Shown here one piece after another: positions 25,401 to 40,400 of a stretch of DNA of 64,000 nucleotides. Location of the stretch: contig LNAC01000765.1 in the NCBI GenBank assembly GCA_002007465.1, positions 91,314-155,313 of the forward strand, read 5' to 3'. A program made the position numbers and the translations under genes. This stretch comes from Ailurus styani (taxonomy: Eukaryota; Chordata; Mammalia; Carnivora; Ailuridae). A model generated the notes under the pieces. That model saw nothing but the letters and a program-made list of their open reading frames with translations, searched no databases and had not been told where the DNA came from. Within the stretch, counting starts at the first letter, position 1. Each line of letters starts with the position of its first letter.

Positions 25401-28400
25401 GTGTCTCGCGAGCTCTCTCTCTCATCCTCTCTCTAAGTAAATAAAATCTTTAAAAAAAAAAAAAGTTTTACTCTTTCCCAGGTTACAAAGAAATTCACCC
25501 ATCTTTTCTTCTAATACTTGATTTAAAAAAAATTTTTTTTACATTTGATATTGATCCATTTGGAGTTTATCCAGCTAAAAACATGAGAAATAGATGTAGT
25601 TTTGTCTTTTTCTAAATGACTAATGTTTCCCATCACTTATTTCTTTTTTTTCCATCACGTATTTCTTTAAAAAAAAAAATCCATCTTTCCTGCATTTATT
25701 TGACATGCCCCTTTATCACTAAATTTTCATATGTATTTGAGTATCTTTCTAGATTTTCCATTCTGTTTCCCTGTTCTGTTTATTGATGTGCTAATAACAT
25801 CTTGTTTTATTTTTTTAAAAAGGTTTTATTTATTTATTTGACAGAGAGAGATTACAAGTAAGCAGAGAGAGGAGGAAGCAGGCTCTCTGCTTGAGCAGGG
25901 AGCCTGATGCGGGCCTCGATCCCAGGACCCTGAGATCATGACCCAAGCCAAAGGCAGAGGCTTTAACCCACTAAGCCACCCAGGCGCCCAACATCTTGTT
26001 TTAATAATAGGGCTTTCCTGACTATTCTTATTTGTTTATTTTTCCAAATGTACTTTACTGTCAACTTGTCTAGCTCCACCAAAACAAAAATTTTGATGGT
26101 ATTTTTATTGAGATTGCATTCTATTCATAGATTAATTTGGGAGAAGTGAGCCACCCCCATGGACCCCTTCTGCTGTGGCTTCCACATGTTGTAAGCAGGT
26201 GTCTGCATCCTCAGGCTTGCTGAGTCTGGCCCTCCAGTCTCCCTCTCAATTCCAGCATCAGTGCCAGTGCTGCTCCCCTGCCCTGCCTAGTATCCCTGCC
26301 TTACAACCCTCCTACATCCCTGCTGCTCTTTCTGTAATCTCCCTGTTGGCCTCTTGCTTCCCACCTGCGTTTGGCACAGCTTCTCATTGTACTGCCTTAG
26401 TACTCCTGCCTGAGACAGTCCCAGTCCCTGTTAATGGCTTTAGTGACCCCTTATGATCTGCAGATCAGTACCTTTAGCCCTGGTGCCTGCACATCCAGCA
26501 GCTTGTGGCTACACTCAGATGTCAGGTATCCAAAACTGAGCTCATCATTGTTTCTTTTTTTTTTTTTTTTTCATCATTCTTCCATCCCAAACAATCTTTT
26601 GTCTCTTTTAGTCAAGCACCATTGTTCATCCCGGCACCCAAAGGCAGTGTGGCTGGCCCTAGATTCCTTCCTCTGTCCTAGCTTCCACACCTCCCTGGTT
26701 GTTCAGTTCTGCCTCCTAAGTAATGTTTCCCCTTACTGCTCAGTGCTCACTCAAGAGCTCCTCCCTGACAACTCCTGTCTCGGTGTCTCAGCTTCACTCC
26801 CTTCCAATTGACCCCCACAGGGCCACAGAGTGACTACAGTGATATCAGCAATCCCTTCACCAGTTGTATTCAGGCTCCTCATTGGCTCCTTGTAACAGAT
26901 GGGCTGAGCTCCTTTCTCATGAGAGGGCAAGTTTTACTATCTGGTTCATTTCGCAGCCTCAGTTCTAGTGCGTGTACACATACAGACACATCATGTTCTC
27001 TCTCCTACCAAACTTTCCATTTCAGGAATTTGGAATATTTCTGGTTTGCTGAAGAGCTGTACTCTCCCTCCTTCATAACTTCCTCCAGTTATGTGCTCTT
27101 CCATTTGCATGGCCTGGCAATGGTCTGCTTGCCTACACAGTCCTGCTTGGCCTGGGTTGGTGTAGCGCCCTGTGTCTGCTCTGGGATTTTCTCTGGGCTA
27201 TGAGCCCCTAGAAGGGGAGAGGGGATTGACTTTCTATCACCTGCTTGGCATGATGACTGACAAATAAGGTATTCCATAAGTGACTACTAAGTACTCAGTG
27301 GAGGCACATAACTTACAAGCTAAAAAAAATTTGACGAGTGCCTGTGACATGGAATTAATTGGCTAATATATAAGTAACACACTGTGCTCACCATCTCTGG
27401 TTGTAAGGCTGCCTCCCCACCTCTGTGTTACACTTAAACCTTCCATGGTCTGCATCCTGGTTTCATCACTTGATCCCTCTGTAATTGTGGGAGAGTTACA
27501 TCATTTCCCAGTCCACTTACAGGACTACTGTGAGAATTAAATGAGTAAGGGCAATTAAGTTCCCATGTGGTGCCTGGTGCAGAGATGTTTCCATGCACAT
27601 TTGTTGCTGCTTTCTATTGAGAGTTACATTCAAACCAGTGTTAGGAAAGAGTGAGTGAAGCAGCATATATATACCTTTGCTTTAGAAGCAGGCCCCACTG
27701 CTGTCAATGGACTTGCACACACACTGTCCAGGGCAAGGAGAGCAGTCTCCCTCCACTGCCCTCAGCAGAGGGTCTATCTTCTGAGCCTATTGCTTGAATT
27801 TTATCAGAATTAAGCACCCAGCCTATTACCATTATATCTTCCTCCCTGACTCCATCTTTTTTCCTAACTTACTACAAATAAGTGTCTCTTCTCTTTCATA
27901 ACTAAACCCATTATTAAGAAACTTTTCTGGGTGCCTGGGTGGCTCAGTGGGTTAAAGTCTCTGCCTTCGGCTCAGGTCATGATCTCAGGGTCCTGGGATC
28001 GAGGCCCACATCAGGCTCCCTGCTCAGCGGGGAGCCTGCTTCCTCCTCTCTCTCTCTCTGCCTGCCTCTCTGCCTACTTGTGATCTGATCTCTTTCTGTG
28101 TGTCAAATAAATAAATAAATAAATCTTAAAAAAAAAAGAAAGAAAGAAACTTTGCTCCTCTTACTTCTAAAACCAAATTCCTATTCTGGAATACATGCTA
28201 GAAAACCTTTATTGAAATATTTCCATTCCTTTTATGAGATACATCTTCTTTGAAATATGATATAAATGTTAAAATGCTAATGGTTTTTTAAAGAGTATTT
28301 TTTTTATTTGCCCCAGGGGTACAGGTTTGTGAATCATCAGGCTTACACCTTTCAGAGCACAAACCCTCCCCAATGTCCACAACCCATCCACCCTATCCCT

Positions 28401-31400
28401 ACCCTCCCACCCCCCAGTAACCCTCAGTTTGTTTTGTGAGATTAGGAGTCTCTTATGGTTTGTCTCCTTCCCGATCCCATCTTGTTTCATTATTTTTCCC
28501 TGCCTACCCCCCACGACTCACCACCCTGCCCCTCAAGTTCCTCATATCAGAGAGATCATATGATAATTGTCTTTTTTTTTTTAAAGATTTTATTTATTTA
28601 TTTGACACAGAGAGAGAGATTACAAGTAGGCAGAGAGGCAGGCAGAGAGACAGGGAGAGGGGGAAGCAGGCTCCCTCTGAACAGAGAGCCCGATGCGGGC
28701 CTCGATCCCAGGATGCTGAGATCATGACCTGAGCAGAAAGCAGAGGCTTTAACCCACTGAGCCACTCAGGCGCCCGATAATTGTCTTTTTAAAGAGTATT
28801 TTTATTTGAGCTTAGTACTTTCGCAAACTAAAACTGAAATTTCTTTGTCTAGTCTGTCTATATCTTATGAAAATGTTGACACAACCAAGAAGAAACTCCC
28901 TGTTCATATCTTAGATGGTCTGACCCTGAGCTATAAGGTATGTGCTAATACATTTTGTAAGAATATTGTTTTCTATTAAAATTACAACATGCAAGTAATA
29001 GGTTACTTTCTACTCCAATTTTCTGTTTTTTTCATAGATCCCATGGCCTGTGGATATTGTTATAAGTTTGGAATGTCAAAAAATTTATAATCAGGTGTTC
29101 CTTCTCTTATTGCAAATAAAGTGGGCAAAATATAGTCTGGATGTTTTACTATTTGGTGGTAAGATTTGTTTTCAACCAATAAATTATAATAGAATTTTAG
29201 CTCTGAAATAAAGAAATGGGTGATCTTTGGTCATTTTTTATATATACACAAGTACCCAAATGACAAGTATTTATAGCAGCAGTTTTACAGGTGTCAAAAT
29301 TAACTTCCCTGAATTTACCAGGGAATTGTACTGCAGTCAGTCTGAAATATAACAGCTTCATGAGGAATTTAGCCAGAATAAATATTCTTAAATTATGCAA
29401 AAAAATTTAATGACAAAGTATTGGGACTTGGCATTTAGGTTTTAATGATAGTAATAAGGGGGAACTTTTCACTACTTTACCTTCCAGAGACACTGAAGGT
29501 AGGGTCTCTCTCTCTTTTTTTTTATTATTATTTGCCCCAGGGGTACAGGTCTGTGAATCATCAGGCTTACACCCTTCACAGCACTCACCATAGCACAAAC
29601 CCTCCCCAATGTCCATAACCCATCCACCCTATCCCTACCCTCCCACCCCCCAGTAACCCTCAGTTTGTTTTGTGAGATTAAGAGTCTCTTATTGTTTGTC
29701 TCCTTTGAATGTAGGGTCTCTAATGTGCCTCCTGTAGAGTGGCCTTTGCAGGTGATGACCACATCAGAAGTCCCACCCCTGTGCAGTGGCACAGGTGCAG
29801 TTTGAGTAGATGTTCTTCCCACTTACTCTGCTCTTTCAATCTTGTACAGAACTAGGTAGTACTGCTGGAAAACCGCAACTCAGAGAAGGATTTTTATGTG
29901 AACAAGACACAACTGCGCAGTTTGGACCACAGAAGGAACCAATAAGACAGCAGATTCATCGTATGTTCCTCTTGAGAGTAAAGCTCATGCACTTTGTGAA
30001 CAGCTTACACAACTACATCATGACCAGGGTTTGTATCTGGATTATTTGTGATATATTTATAAGAGCCCACAAAGTACTCGTAGACTGTAAGTGTGAAAAT
30101 AGTGCATATAAAATATTTGATCATAAAATAACATGACAGTGGTGGGAAATGCTTTTTTTAACATGCCAGAGCACATGTATCCGGAGACTCCTGTCCCTCC
30201 TGTCCCATAGCCTCTTAGGATGGGCGTACCCAGAGCTCCTTTTCTGGAATTGCCTTCAGAACTTGCAGTATAGTCTTTTAAATTTTATCAGTGATGACAG
30301 ATCCATCCCTGGAAAATGGCTTCAAATTTTAGTAACAGCCAAAAATCTGTCAGGCTAGTGTGGTGTGTAAGGAGGAAGATGCAGCTAGATTATGTATTTT
30401 TTTCTTAGAAACAAGAAGCAACTCATTACAAAGTAAATGAAACTGCTTTCCTTATACATCTTAAAACCAGATCTAGAGAAAGTCTGAAAGAGGAGTTGAG
30501 ATATTTGAACAATAGAATTCTTGGAAGACAGTACTCATTTGAGGTTTAAAATGGTTGCTTTAAATGGAAAAACTTGTTTGTATACAAGTTCTAAAACTCA
30601 TTTTATTTGTAAGAAGTGAGGCTTTGAAATCTGTGTTTTAGACATGATGCATGTGGCAGGGGTGCTTTCTGCTTACCATGCGTTGGCTTTCAGAGACAGC
30701 CTTAAACTCTTATTGAGAGTGTATGGTAGGAGGTTAAGTTTTTCCTTCTCATTTTCTAGTTAAAGTATGTCTATGCTCCCTTTAAGGAAAGATCATTATA
30801 AAAACATTGGAACTTCTAAAAACATATAAGTTCAGTTTACCTGATAATTAAAAAAGAAATCAATGCATTTTGTATGTGATTTGATGTACTTGCTCCTCCC
30901 CACCAGGAACAGTCTGTTAGTCCAAAGTAAGGCGTTCATTTACTCTGTGAATGAATTTCCTAAAGAACTGACCCCCACCATTATTCTAGGATAAGAATGT
31001 CAGCCTTTAAAGAAGGTACTTTGTAAATTTTATAGATGTAATTATTGAAGGAAGAATTTGAGAGGAGTAGAAGAGATTGATAAAAAATTTTGTGTCTAGC
31101 ATAGAAGTCCTCAAAGAAGTCTCCTGATTAAACTTTTCCTCTTTCTCTTCAAGATTCTTCACAGTACAGGGCTGGAGTTTCAACATCAAGTTGAGGAAGC
31201 CAAGGATTTAGATCAGTTGATTAAGATTCACTATAGATACTTGTCAACCATCCATGATCGATGTTTGCTGAGAGAAAAGGTATGTGAGATGTCATACCAG
31301 ATTTGGCCACTGAGGCAGGAATGAAGCTGACCAAGGGAGGTTGTCGCACCACTTCATAATTTTATACCTACTAAGCAGAATAGTCTAAGGAATGACCAAA

Positions 31401-34400
31401 TCAAATTAAGTTACAAATTTGTGCCATATTACTAGAAATTATATCTAAGAGAAACAGATGTGACTGTATTATGATCAGCTGCACCCTGCACTGCACTTAG
31501 ATTTAATTAGAAGATTGTGTCTACAGTTATGGAATAATACTGCTTTAGTCAGGAAGTGCAACCAGCTTAGTGAGAATATACAGGATTAAATCAATTTACA
31601 GCCATTGGATTACTTGCTTCCTTTTGTTGGTGAATTTAAATGGCCATCCTAGGATATGGTCACTTGCCCTGTTGGTCAGACTCTGCTGCTAATATTCCCT
31701 GTATCACAGGTGCATTAGATATGTGGCCTGATTCTAAGTGCACTTATTCACAGCATAGCACCCTTCCATATTATACTGAAGGCTGTCATTGCACTGGTGA
31801 ACTTTTTCTGTGGCTCATGTAGATTAAATAAAGGGTTGGTTTCAGTGTCCAAACATAGTTACAGAGCCTGTATTCTGTCTCTGACTTTAATCTCCAGGTC
31901 AGTTTTGTGAAAGAAGCCATCATGAAGGTATTGAATTTGGCTCTCATGTTTGCAGATGGTTGGCAAGCAGGTCTGGGGGCATGGCAGTAAGTATGTAGCT
32001 TGTGGAACCTCTATGTTGTGACCATTTCAGTTTCCCTTTTTAAAACTGGCTTTATGAATGACTGCTTTTCTATGAGGGCTCACTGAAGAGTGGGGGGCAC
32101 AAACTTTTAGCTCTGGGGCTAGAGAGTGGAGGGCCGCCATTTTCATCCCCTGGGGAGCAAAACAGCACCACAGAGTAGAATCCAAAGCCACTAACACTGA
32201 GCTTGGCCCCCTGACGAGGGAAGTGCAATTTCACCACCACAAGGGCACCTAAGAATCAGCATAACAGGCCCCTGAGATGACCAACAGGAACAACCAACCA
32301 GCACCAAATTCACTGATCATACAGAACTGCAAACTTCAACTCTTGGCAAAAATAGTATTAGCATTTGCAGTTGTTTTATTATTCTTAGTCTTTCAGTTTT
32401 ATTTTTTCTCTGCTATTTTCTTATTTTTTCAATTCTTTTTTTTAACTTTTTTGTGTATTTGTTATATATATATTTACTTTCTATACACTGTGTATTTTAT
32501 TTTGCTTTATTTTCATATATATGAAATATACAATATATAAATATATATTATATAATATATAAATATATATAATATAATGTGTATATAAATATATATATAT
32601 GAAAATATATATGTTTTCCTTTCTTTTCTATTTTGGAATCTAGTTTCTTTTAATAAGCAGACCAAAATAAACCCAGGATCTAGTATTTTGTTTTATTCAG
32701 TTCGTTTGTGGTTTGATTTTTTTTTCTTATTTTTTTTTTTTAAAGATTTTATTTATTCATTTGACACAGAGAGAGAGATTACAAGTCGGCAGAGAGGCAG
32801 GCAGAGAGAGAGGAGAGAGAAGGAAGCAGGCTCCCTGCTGAGCAGAGAGCCCGACGTGGGCCTCGATCCCAGGACCCTGGGATCATGACCTGAGCCGAAG
32901 GCAGCGGCTTTAACCCACTGAGCCACCCAGGCGCCCTGATTTTTTTTCTTATTTTGTCTTGTTTTTGTTTTCTTCTGGTTTGTTATTTTTTTCTGTTGTT
33001 CTTGTTGATATTGTTGTCTTTCCTCTTTCTTCTGTTCTTTTCTGGACATAATGACCAGATGGAGAAATTCACCATGAAAGAAAGAATAGGGTGGTAGCAC
33101 TCAATGCCAGGGATTTAAATATGGATATAAGTGAGATGTCTGAACTAGAATTTAAAGCGGTTATAAAGATACTGGCTAGGCTTGAAAAAAACCATAGAGG
33201 ACACTACAAAATCCCTTACTGGAGAAATAAAAGCTAAAATTTAATCAAGCCAAAATTAAAAATGCTATTACTGGGATGCAGTCAAAAATGGAGTCTCAAA
33301 CACTGAGGATGAATGAGGCAGAGGAGAAGTCAAGTGATATAGAAGACAAAGTGATGGAAAATAAAGAAGCTGAAAAAGGAGAGAAAGACAACTACTGGAT
33401 CACAAAGGGAGACTGCAAGTAATTAGCAATTCCATAAAGCAAAATAATACCCAGATAATAGTGGTCCCCAAAAATGAAGCAAGAGGGGGCAGAAGGTTTA
33501 TTTGAACAAATTATAGCTGAGAACTTCCCTAATCTGGGGAAGAAAACAAGCATTCAAATCCAGGAACCACAGAGAACCCCACCCTCAAAAATCAATAAAA
33601 ATAGGTCAACCCCTCAATATATAATGGTGAAGCTTGCAAATTTCAGAAATAAAGAAAGGATCCCAAAAGGCACTCAGGACAAGAGGTCCTGAACCTGCAA
33701 GTGTAGAAACATAAGGCTGGCAGCAGACCTTGGCACAGAGACCTGGCAGTCCAGAAAGGACTAGCATGATATAATCAATGTGCTAAATGGGAGAAATATG
33801 CAGCCTAGAATACTTTATCCAGCAAGGCTGTCGTTCAGAATAGACGAAGAGATAAAAAGTATCCAGGAAAAAAAAAAAAAAACCAAAGGAATTTGTGAAC
33901 ACTAAGCCAGCCCTGCAAGAAATATTAAAGGGACTCCTTTGAGCAAAGAGATAGCCCCAAACTAACGAAAACCAAAAAGTAACAGAGTCAGTCTACAGGA
34001 ACAGTGACTTTGCAGGTAATACAATGACACTAAATTCATATTTTTCAATAATTATTCTGAATGTAAATGGACTAAATACTCCAATCATAAGACGTAGGGT
34101 ATTAGAATGTATATAAAAAAAAAAGACCCATCAACATGCTGATTACAAGAAACTCATTTTAGATCCAGCAACAGCTCCAGATTGAAAGTGGGGGGGTGGA
34201 GAACCGTTTATATGCTACTGGGCCTCAAAAGAAAGCCGGAATCGTCATCCTTACACAAACTAGATTTTAAATCCAAGACTGTAGTAAGAAATGAAGGAGG
34301 ACACTATATCATAATTAAAAGGTCTATCTAACAAGAAGATCTAACAGTTGTAAATATTTATGCCCCTAACATGGGCGCAGCCAAACATATAAACCAATTA

Positions 34401-37400
34401 ATAACAAAATTAAAGAAACACATTGATAATAATATAATAATAGTAGGGGACTTTAACACCCCAGTCAAAGCAATGGACAGATCATCTAAGCAGAAGATCA
34501 ATAAGGAAACAAGGGCTTTGAAAAACATAATGGACTTCACAGATATGTTCAGAGCATTTCCTCCTGAAGCAACAGAATACACATTCTTCTCCAGTACACA
34601 GAACATTCTCCAGAATAGATCACGTACTGGGTCACAAATCAGGTCTCAGCTAGTACCCAAAGACTGAGATTACACCATGCCTATTTCAGAGCACAATCCT
34701 TTAAAAATTGAATTCAATCACCAGAGGAAAATTGGAAGGAACACAGACACATGGAGGTTAAAGAGCATCCTACTAAGGAGTGAATGGGTCAACCAGGAAA
34801 TTAAAGATGAATTTAAAAAACACGTGGAAGAAAATGAAAACGAAAACATGACAGTTCAAAAACACTTCAGATACAGCAAAGCTGATTTTAAGAGGGAAGT
34901 ATATAGCAGTGCAAGCCTTCCACAAGAACCAAGAAGAGTCTCAGATTAGAACCTAACCTTATACCTAAAGGATCTGGAAAAAGAATAGCAAATAAAGCCT
35001 AAATCCAGCAGGAGATGAGAAATAATAAAGATTAGAGCATAAATCAATGACATAGAAATAAAAAATAATAATAAAACACATCAATGAAACTAGTAGCTGG
35101 TTCTTTGAAAGAATTATTAAGATTGATAGACCACTAGCCAGATGATCAAAAAGAAAAGAGAAAGGACCCAAAGCAATAAAATCATGAATGAAAGAGGAGA
35201 AATCAGAACCAACACTGAGAAACACCAAACAATTATGAGAATATTATGAACAACTATATGGCAACAAATTGGGCCATATGGAAGAAATGGATGTATTCTT
35301 AGAAACTTATAAACTACCAGAACTGAAACAGGAAGAAATAGAAAACCTGACCAGACTGACAGCCAGCAAAGAAATTGAAGCAGTAATCCAAAATCTCCCA
35401 ACAAACAAGAATCCCACCAGATGGCCTCCCAGCAGAATTCTACCAAATATTTAAAGAATTAATACTTTTTCTTCTGAAGCTGTTTGAAAAAAACAGAAAT
35501 GGAAGAAAAACTTCCACACTCACTTTATGAGGCCAGCATTACCTTGATCCCCAAACCAAAGACCCCACCAAAAAGGAGAATTACAGACCAAATTTCTGAT
35601 AGAGATGGGTGCAAAAATTCTCACCAAGATACTAGCTAATAGAATCCAACAATGCAAATATTACATTATATGTTAATTTTTAAAATATCATTTAAAAAAT
35701 TCAACTATATATATATATTTTAAAGATTTTATTTATTTATTTGACACAGAGAGAGAGATTACAAGTAGGCAGAGAGATAGGGAGAGGAGGAAGCAGGCTC
35801 CCTGCTGAGCAGAGAGCCTAATGCGGGCCTCGATCCCAGGACGCTGAGATCATGACCTGAGCCGAAAGCAGAGGCTTTAACCCATTGAACCACCCAGGCG
35901 CCCAAAAATTCAACAATATATTAAATGGATTATTCACCAAGACCAAGTGGGATTTATTCCTGGGCTGCAGGGGTTGTTCAGCATCTGCAAATCAATCAAG
36001 GTTATGCACCACATTGATAAAAGAAAAGACAAGAACCACATGATCTTCTCAATTGATGGAGAAAAAGCATTTGACAAAATACAACATCCTTTCTTTATAA
36101 AAACCCTCAAAAAGTATGGATAGAGGGAGCTCACAGCAAGTGTCATCGTCAAGGGGAAAAAACCAAGAGCTTTCCCCTTGGGTCAGAAACACAACAGGGA
36201 TGCCCATTCTCACCACTGTTGTTCAGCATAATACTGGCAGTCCTAGCCTCAACAGTCAGACAACAAAAAGAAATAAAAGGCATCCAAATTGGCAAAGAAG
36301 TTAAACTTTCACTCACAGAAGACACGATGATCTATGTTGAAAACCTAAAATACTCTACCCAGAAACTGCTAGGACTCATACAGGAACTCAGCAAAGTGAC
36401 AGGATATAAAATCAATGTATAGAAGTCAGTTGCATTTCTGCTAGATAACAATGAGACAAAGGGAAATCAAGGAATTGATCCCATTTACAATTGCACCAAA
36501 AACAATAAGATACCTAGGAATAAACCAATAAGATACCTAGGAATAAACCTAACCAAAGAGGAAAAGGATCTGTATTCTGAAAACTATAGAACACTTATGA
36601 AAGAAATACAAAAACATTCCATGCTCATGTATTAGAAAAACAAATATTGTTAAAACGTCTGTGCTACCAGAGCAATCTACACATTGAATGCAATCCCTAT
36701 CAAAACACTGTTCACATTTTTCACAGAGCTGTAACAAACAATCCTAAAATTTGTGTGGAAGCTAGAAAAGACCCTGAGTAGCCAAAGGAATATTGAAAAA
36801 GCCAGAGCTGGAGGCATCATAATTCCAGACTTCACTCTGTATTACAGACTGTAATCATCAAGACAGTATGGTACTGCCATAAAGACAGACACAAAGATCA
36901 ATGGAACAGAATAGATAACCCAGAAATGGACCCTCAACTGTATGGTCAACAAATCAACAAAGTGGGAAAGATTATCCAAATGGAGAAAAGACACTCTCTT
37001 CAACAAATGGTGTTGGGAAAATTGGACAGCCACATGCAGAAAAATGAAACTGGACTGCTTTCTTACACCATACACAAAAATAAACTCAAAATGGATGAAA
37101 TACCTAAATGTGAGACAGGAATCCATTAAAATCCTAAAAGAGAACACAGGCAGCAACCTCTTGCTAGACACATCTCCTAAGGCAGGGGAAACAAAAGCAA
37201 AAATGAACTATTGGGACTTCATCAAGATAAAAAGCTTCTGTACTGCAAAGGAAACAGCAAAACTAAAGGCAGCCTATGGAATGGGAGAAGATATTCACAA
37301 ATGACATCATAAAGGGCAAGTATCCAAACTATAAAGAAGTTATAAGGGACATCTGGGTCGCTCAGTTGTTTAACCATCTGCCTTCAGCTCAGGTCATGAT

Positions 37401-40400
37401 CCAAGGACCCTGCTTCTGCCCTGCCTGCTGCTCCCCCTGCTTGTGCTCTCTAGCTCTCAGTCTGTCTCTGGCAAATAAAATCTTATTAAAAAAAAAGAAC
37501 TATCAAACTCAACACTCGAAACACAATCCAATCAAGAAATGGGCAGAAGGCCTGAACAGAGATTTCTCCAAAGAAGACAAATGGCCAGTAGACATGGGAA
37601 AAAATGCTCAACATCACTCACCATCAGGGAAATAAAAATCAAAACCGCAATGAGATACCACCTCACACCAGGCAGAATGGCTAAAATTAACCAGTCAGGA
37701 AAGAGCAGATGTTGGCAAGTATGTGGAGAAAGAGGAATCCTCTTACATTGTTGGTGGGAATGCAAATTGGTGCAGACACTCTGGAAAATAGTGTGGAGGT
37801 TCCTCAAAAATAGAGCTCCCCTACAACCCAGCAGCTGTACCACTACATATTTATCCAAAGGGTACAGACATAGTGATTAGAAAGGGCACACGTACCCCAA
37901 TGTTTATAGCAGCAATGTCCACAGTAGCCAAAATATAGAAAGAGCCCAGATGGCCATCGATAGATGAATGAGCAAAGAAGATGTGTGTACACACACACAT
38001 ACACACAGTGGTATATTACTCAAACATCAAAAAGAATGAAATCTTGCCATTTACAACAACATGTGGATGGAACTAGAGGGTATCATGCTAAGCAGAATAA
38101 GTCAGAGAAAGACAAATACCATATGATTTCACTCCTATGTGGAATTTAAGAAACAAAACATCCCCTGTGGATGAACATAGGGGAAGGAAAGAAAAAATAA
38201 AGAGGAAAACAGAGGGAGGCAAAGCATAAGAAACAGCTAAACTGAGGAGGTGAGGAGGTGAGTTTAGGGATGGGGTAACTGGGTGATGGGCATTAAGGAA
38301 AGGACTTGAAATAAAGAGCAGTGGATGTTGTATGCAATTGAGGAATCACTAATTCTACCGCAGAAACTAGTAATACAGGATATGTTAATTAAATTGAATT
38401 TAAATTAAAAATATTTTTTTAAACTGGCTTTATTCTCTAAGCCCTTTTTTGTAAAGTACATTCTGGGAGCCTTTTTACGTCTTGGCAATATTTTACATAT
38501 CACTTATATTAGGGAAGAGTTGAAGTTTTTCATTTTAACTAGGCAGCATCGAAAGTGTGCACGCAGATTTTTTATGAGTTGTAAAACAAATATCTGAAAA
38601 TTTTAATCGGAATAAGTAGATGTTCTTGGATTGCAGTCATGCTTACTTGTATAGGTTTTGTTAATTATGAACACTTTCAAACATATCTACAAGTAGAGCA
38701 AACTGCATAACAAACTCTGGGTGCCCAACCCCATTCATAACTTGCTGAATTATTTTAAACCAAATTCTGGATGTCTCAGTAGAGTATGTCCAGAATCACA
38801 TAGAAAGACAGATGCCATGAAGTCAGAGGACAGTTGTGGAGCCAGGGGCTTGCTCTTCATATCTAGAGTACAATCCTCTACTGTTAATGTATAGTTCAGT
38901 AGTTTGTCCCTGTCTTGTTCATAAAATTAATGTTAATGATAATGCCTCTGTTACTTCCCTGAAATGAAAGTGCAAGTCTGGTTGACCAGAGTGTTGGAGT
39001 AATAGCTTGTACTTGTCAGTAAGGAGGTGAGAATTCATGATAGTGCTAATCAAAATTAAAGCCTTAATCTATGCTGTTTCAGAATGCTCTGAATGAAGAA
39101 ACTAAGTATAGTTTAGAATTCTTAATTGCAGGAAAAAAATAAAATTCTTACTTGCTTTGTTATGGCTATCTCAAAGTACATGAAGCACATTTTTCTTTCC
39201 ATATCACTGAGAGGAAGAGGTGGAAATAATAACACTGCTGCATTTGCTTGGCTAAAATTGAATTGTTTCAGTTTCTTCAACAAGTAAATTGTGAGAAAAA
39301 TAACGGAGTGAGGAGAACTTTAGGAGCATTATTGGCCATTATAGTTTATGGAAATTAATTGATCCTGATTCAGGCTTAGAGCAGAAGAGTGAAAAATTTC
39401 AAAAGCAATGTGAATTTTGATGCTGGTTATTTGATGATATTAAAAAATCATTGTTAAGGGCGCCTGGGTGGCTCAGTAGGTTAAAGCCTCTGCTTTCAGC
39501 TCAGGTCATGATCTCAGGGTCCTGGGATCGAGGCCCACATCGGGCTCTCTGCTCAGCGGGGAGCCTGCTTCCTCCTCTCTCCTCTGTCTGCCTGCCTCTC
39601 TGCCTACTTGTAATCTCTCTCTCTGTGTCAAATGAATAAATAAAATCTTTTTAAAAAAATCATTGTTAAATATTTTCAAGCAAATAGTATTGTGGCTATG
39701 TTTTAAAAGGAGTCTTTATCTTTAATGTATATACACTGAAATATTTATGACCAAAGGGCTATGATGTCTCAGATTTGTTCCAAATGTGGTGGGGCTGGGC
39801 TGTGCACAGAGCCTCTTGGCAGTAGATGACTGCTGAAGCTGGATGTGGGTGTGTGAGTGTACTCTGTGCTCTCTCCGATGTATGTTCCATATTGCCCATA
39901 ATAAAGTTTTTATTTTTTTAAAGATTTTATTTTTGTATAGCTAATTTTATTTAAATTCAATTAGTTAACATATAGTGTATCATTAGTTTCAGAGTTAGAG
40001 TTCAGTAATTCATCAGTTGCATATAACACCCAGTGCTAATTTCATCACGCACCCTCCTTTTTATAATTATTATTTTTATTTGCCCCAGGGGTACAGGTCT
40101 GTGAATCATCAGGCTTACACCCTTCACAGCACTCACCATAGCACAAACCCTCCCCAATGTCCACAACCCATCCACCCTATCCCTAACCTCCCACCCCCCA
40201 GTAACCCTCAGTTTGTTTTGTGAGATTAAGAGTATCTTATGGTTTGTCTCCTTCCCCATCCCATCCTGTTTCATTATTTTTTCCTCCCTACTCCCCACGG
40301 CCCCCTGCCCTGCCCCTCAAGTTCCTCGTATCAGAGAGACCATATGATAATTGTCTTTCTCTGGTTGACTTATTTCACTTAGCATAACACTCTAGTTCCA

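Larger units (their letters stand above)
32056..38420 (+). mobile_element. Near full-length L1, sense to TUBGCP5
   Basis: About 6.4 kb including three nested SINEs. The target duplications aaactggctttat at 32043-32055 and 38421-38433 match exactly. The 5' UTR starts near 32060 and holds a YY1-like ccgccatttt at 32135-32144. ORF1 remnants occupy about 33120-33700 ([16 protein letters not shown] at 33474-33692). ORF2 remnants run about 34190-38100: endonuclease ([21 protein letters not shown]), RT, and the C-terminal part at 36926-37880. The 3' UTR ends at 38410. Multiple frameshifts and stops make it inactive. Confidence 0.93.

Noticed and set aside
26175..27203. Three overlapping open reading frames that might be a hidden gene or a frameshifted pseudogene
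   Set aside because: They lie in an intron, are in three frames, have low-complexity Ser/Leu/Pro composition, and show no splice structure or known domain.
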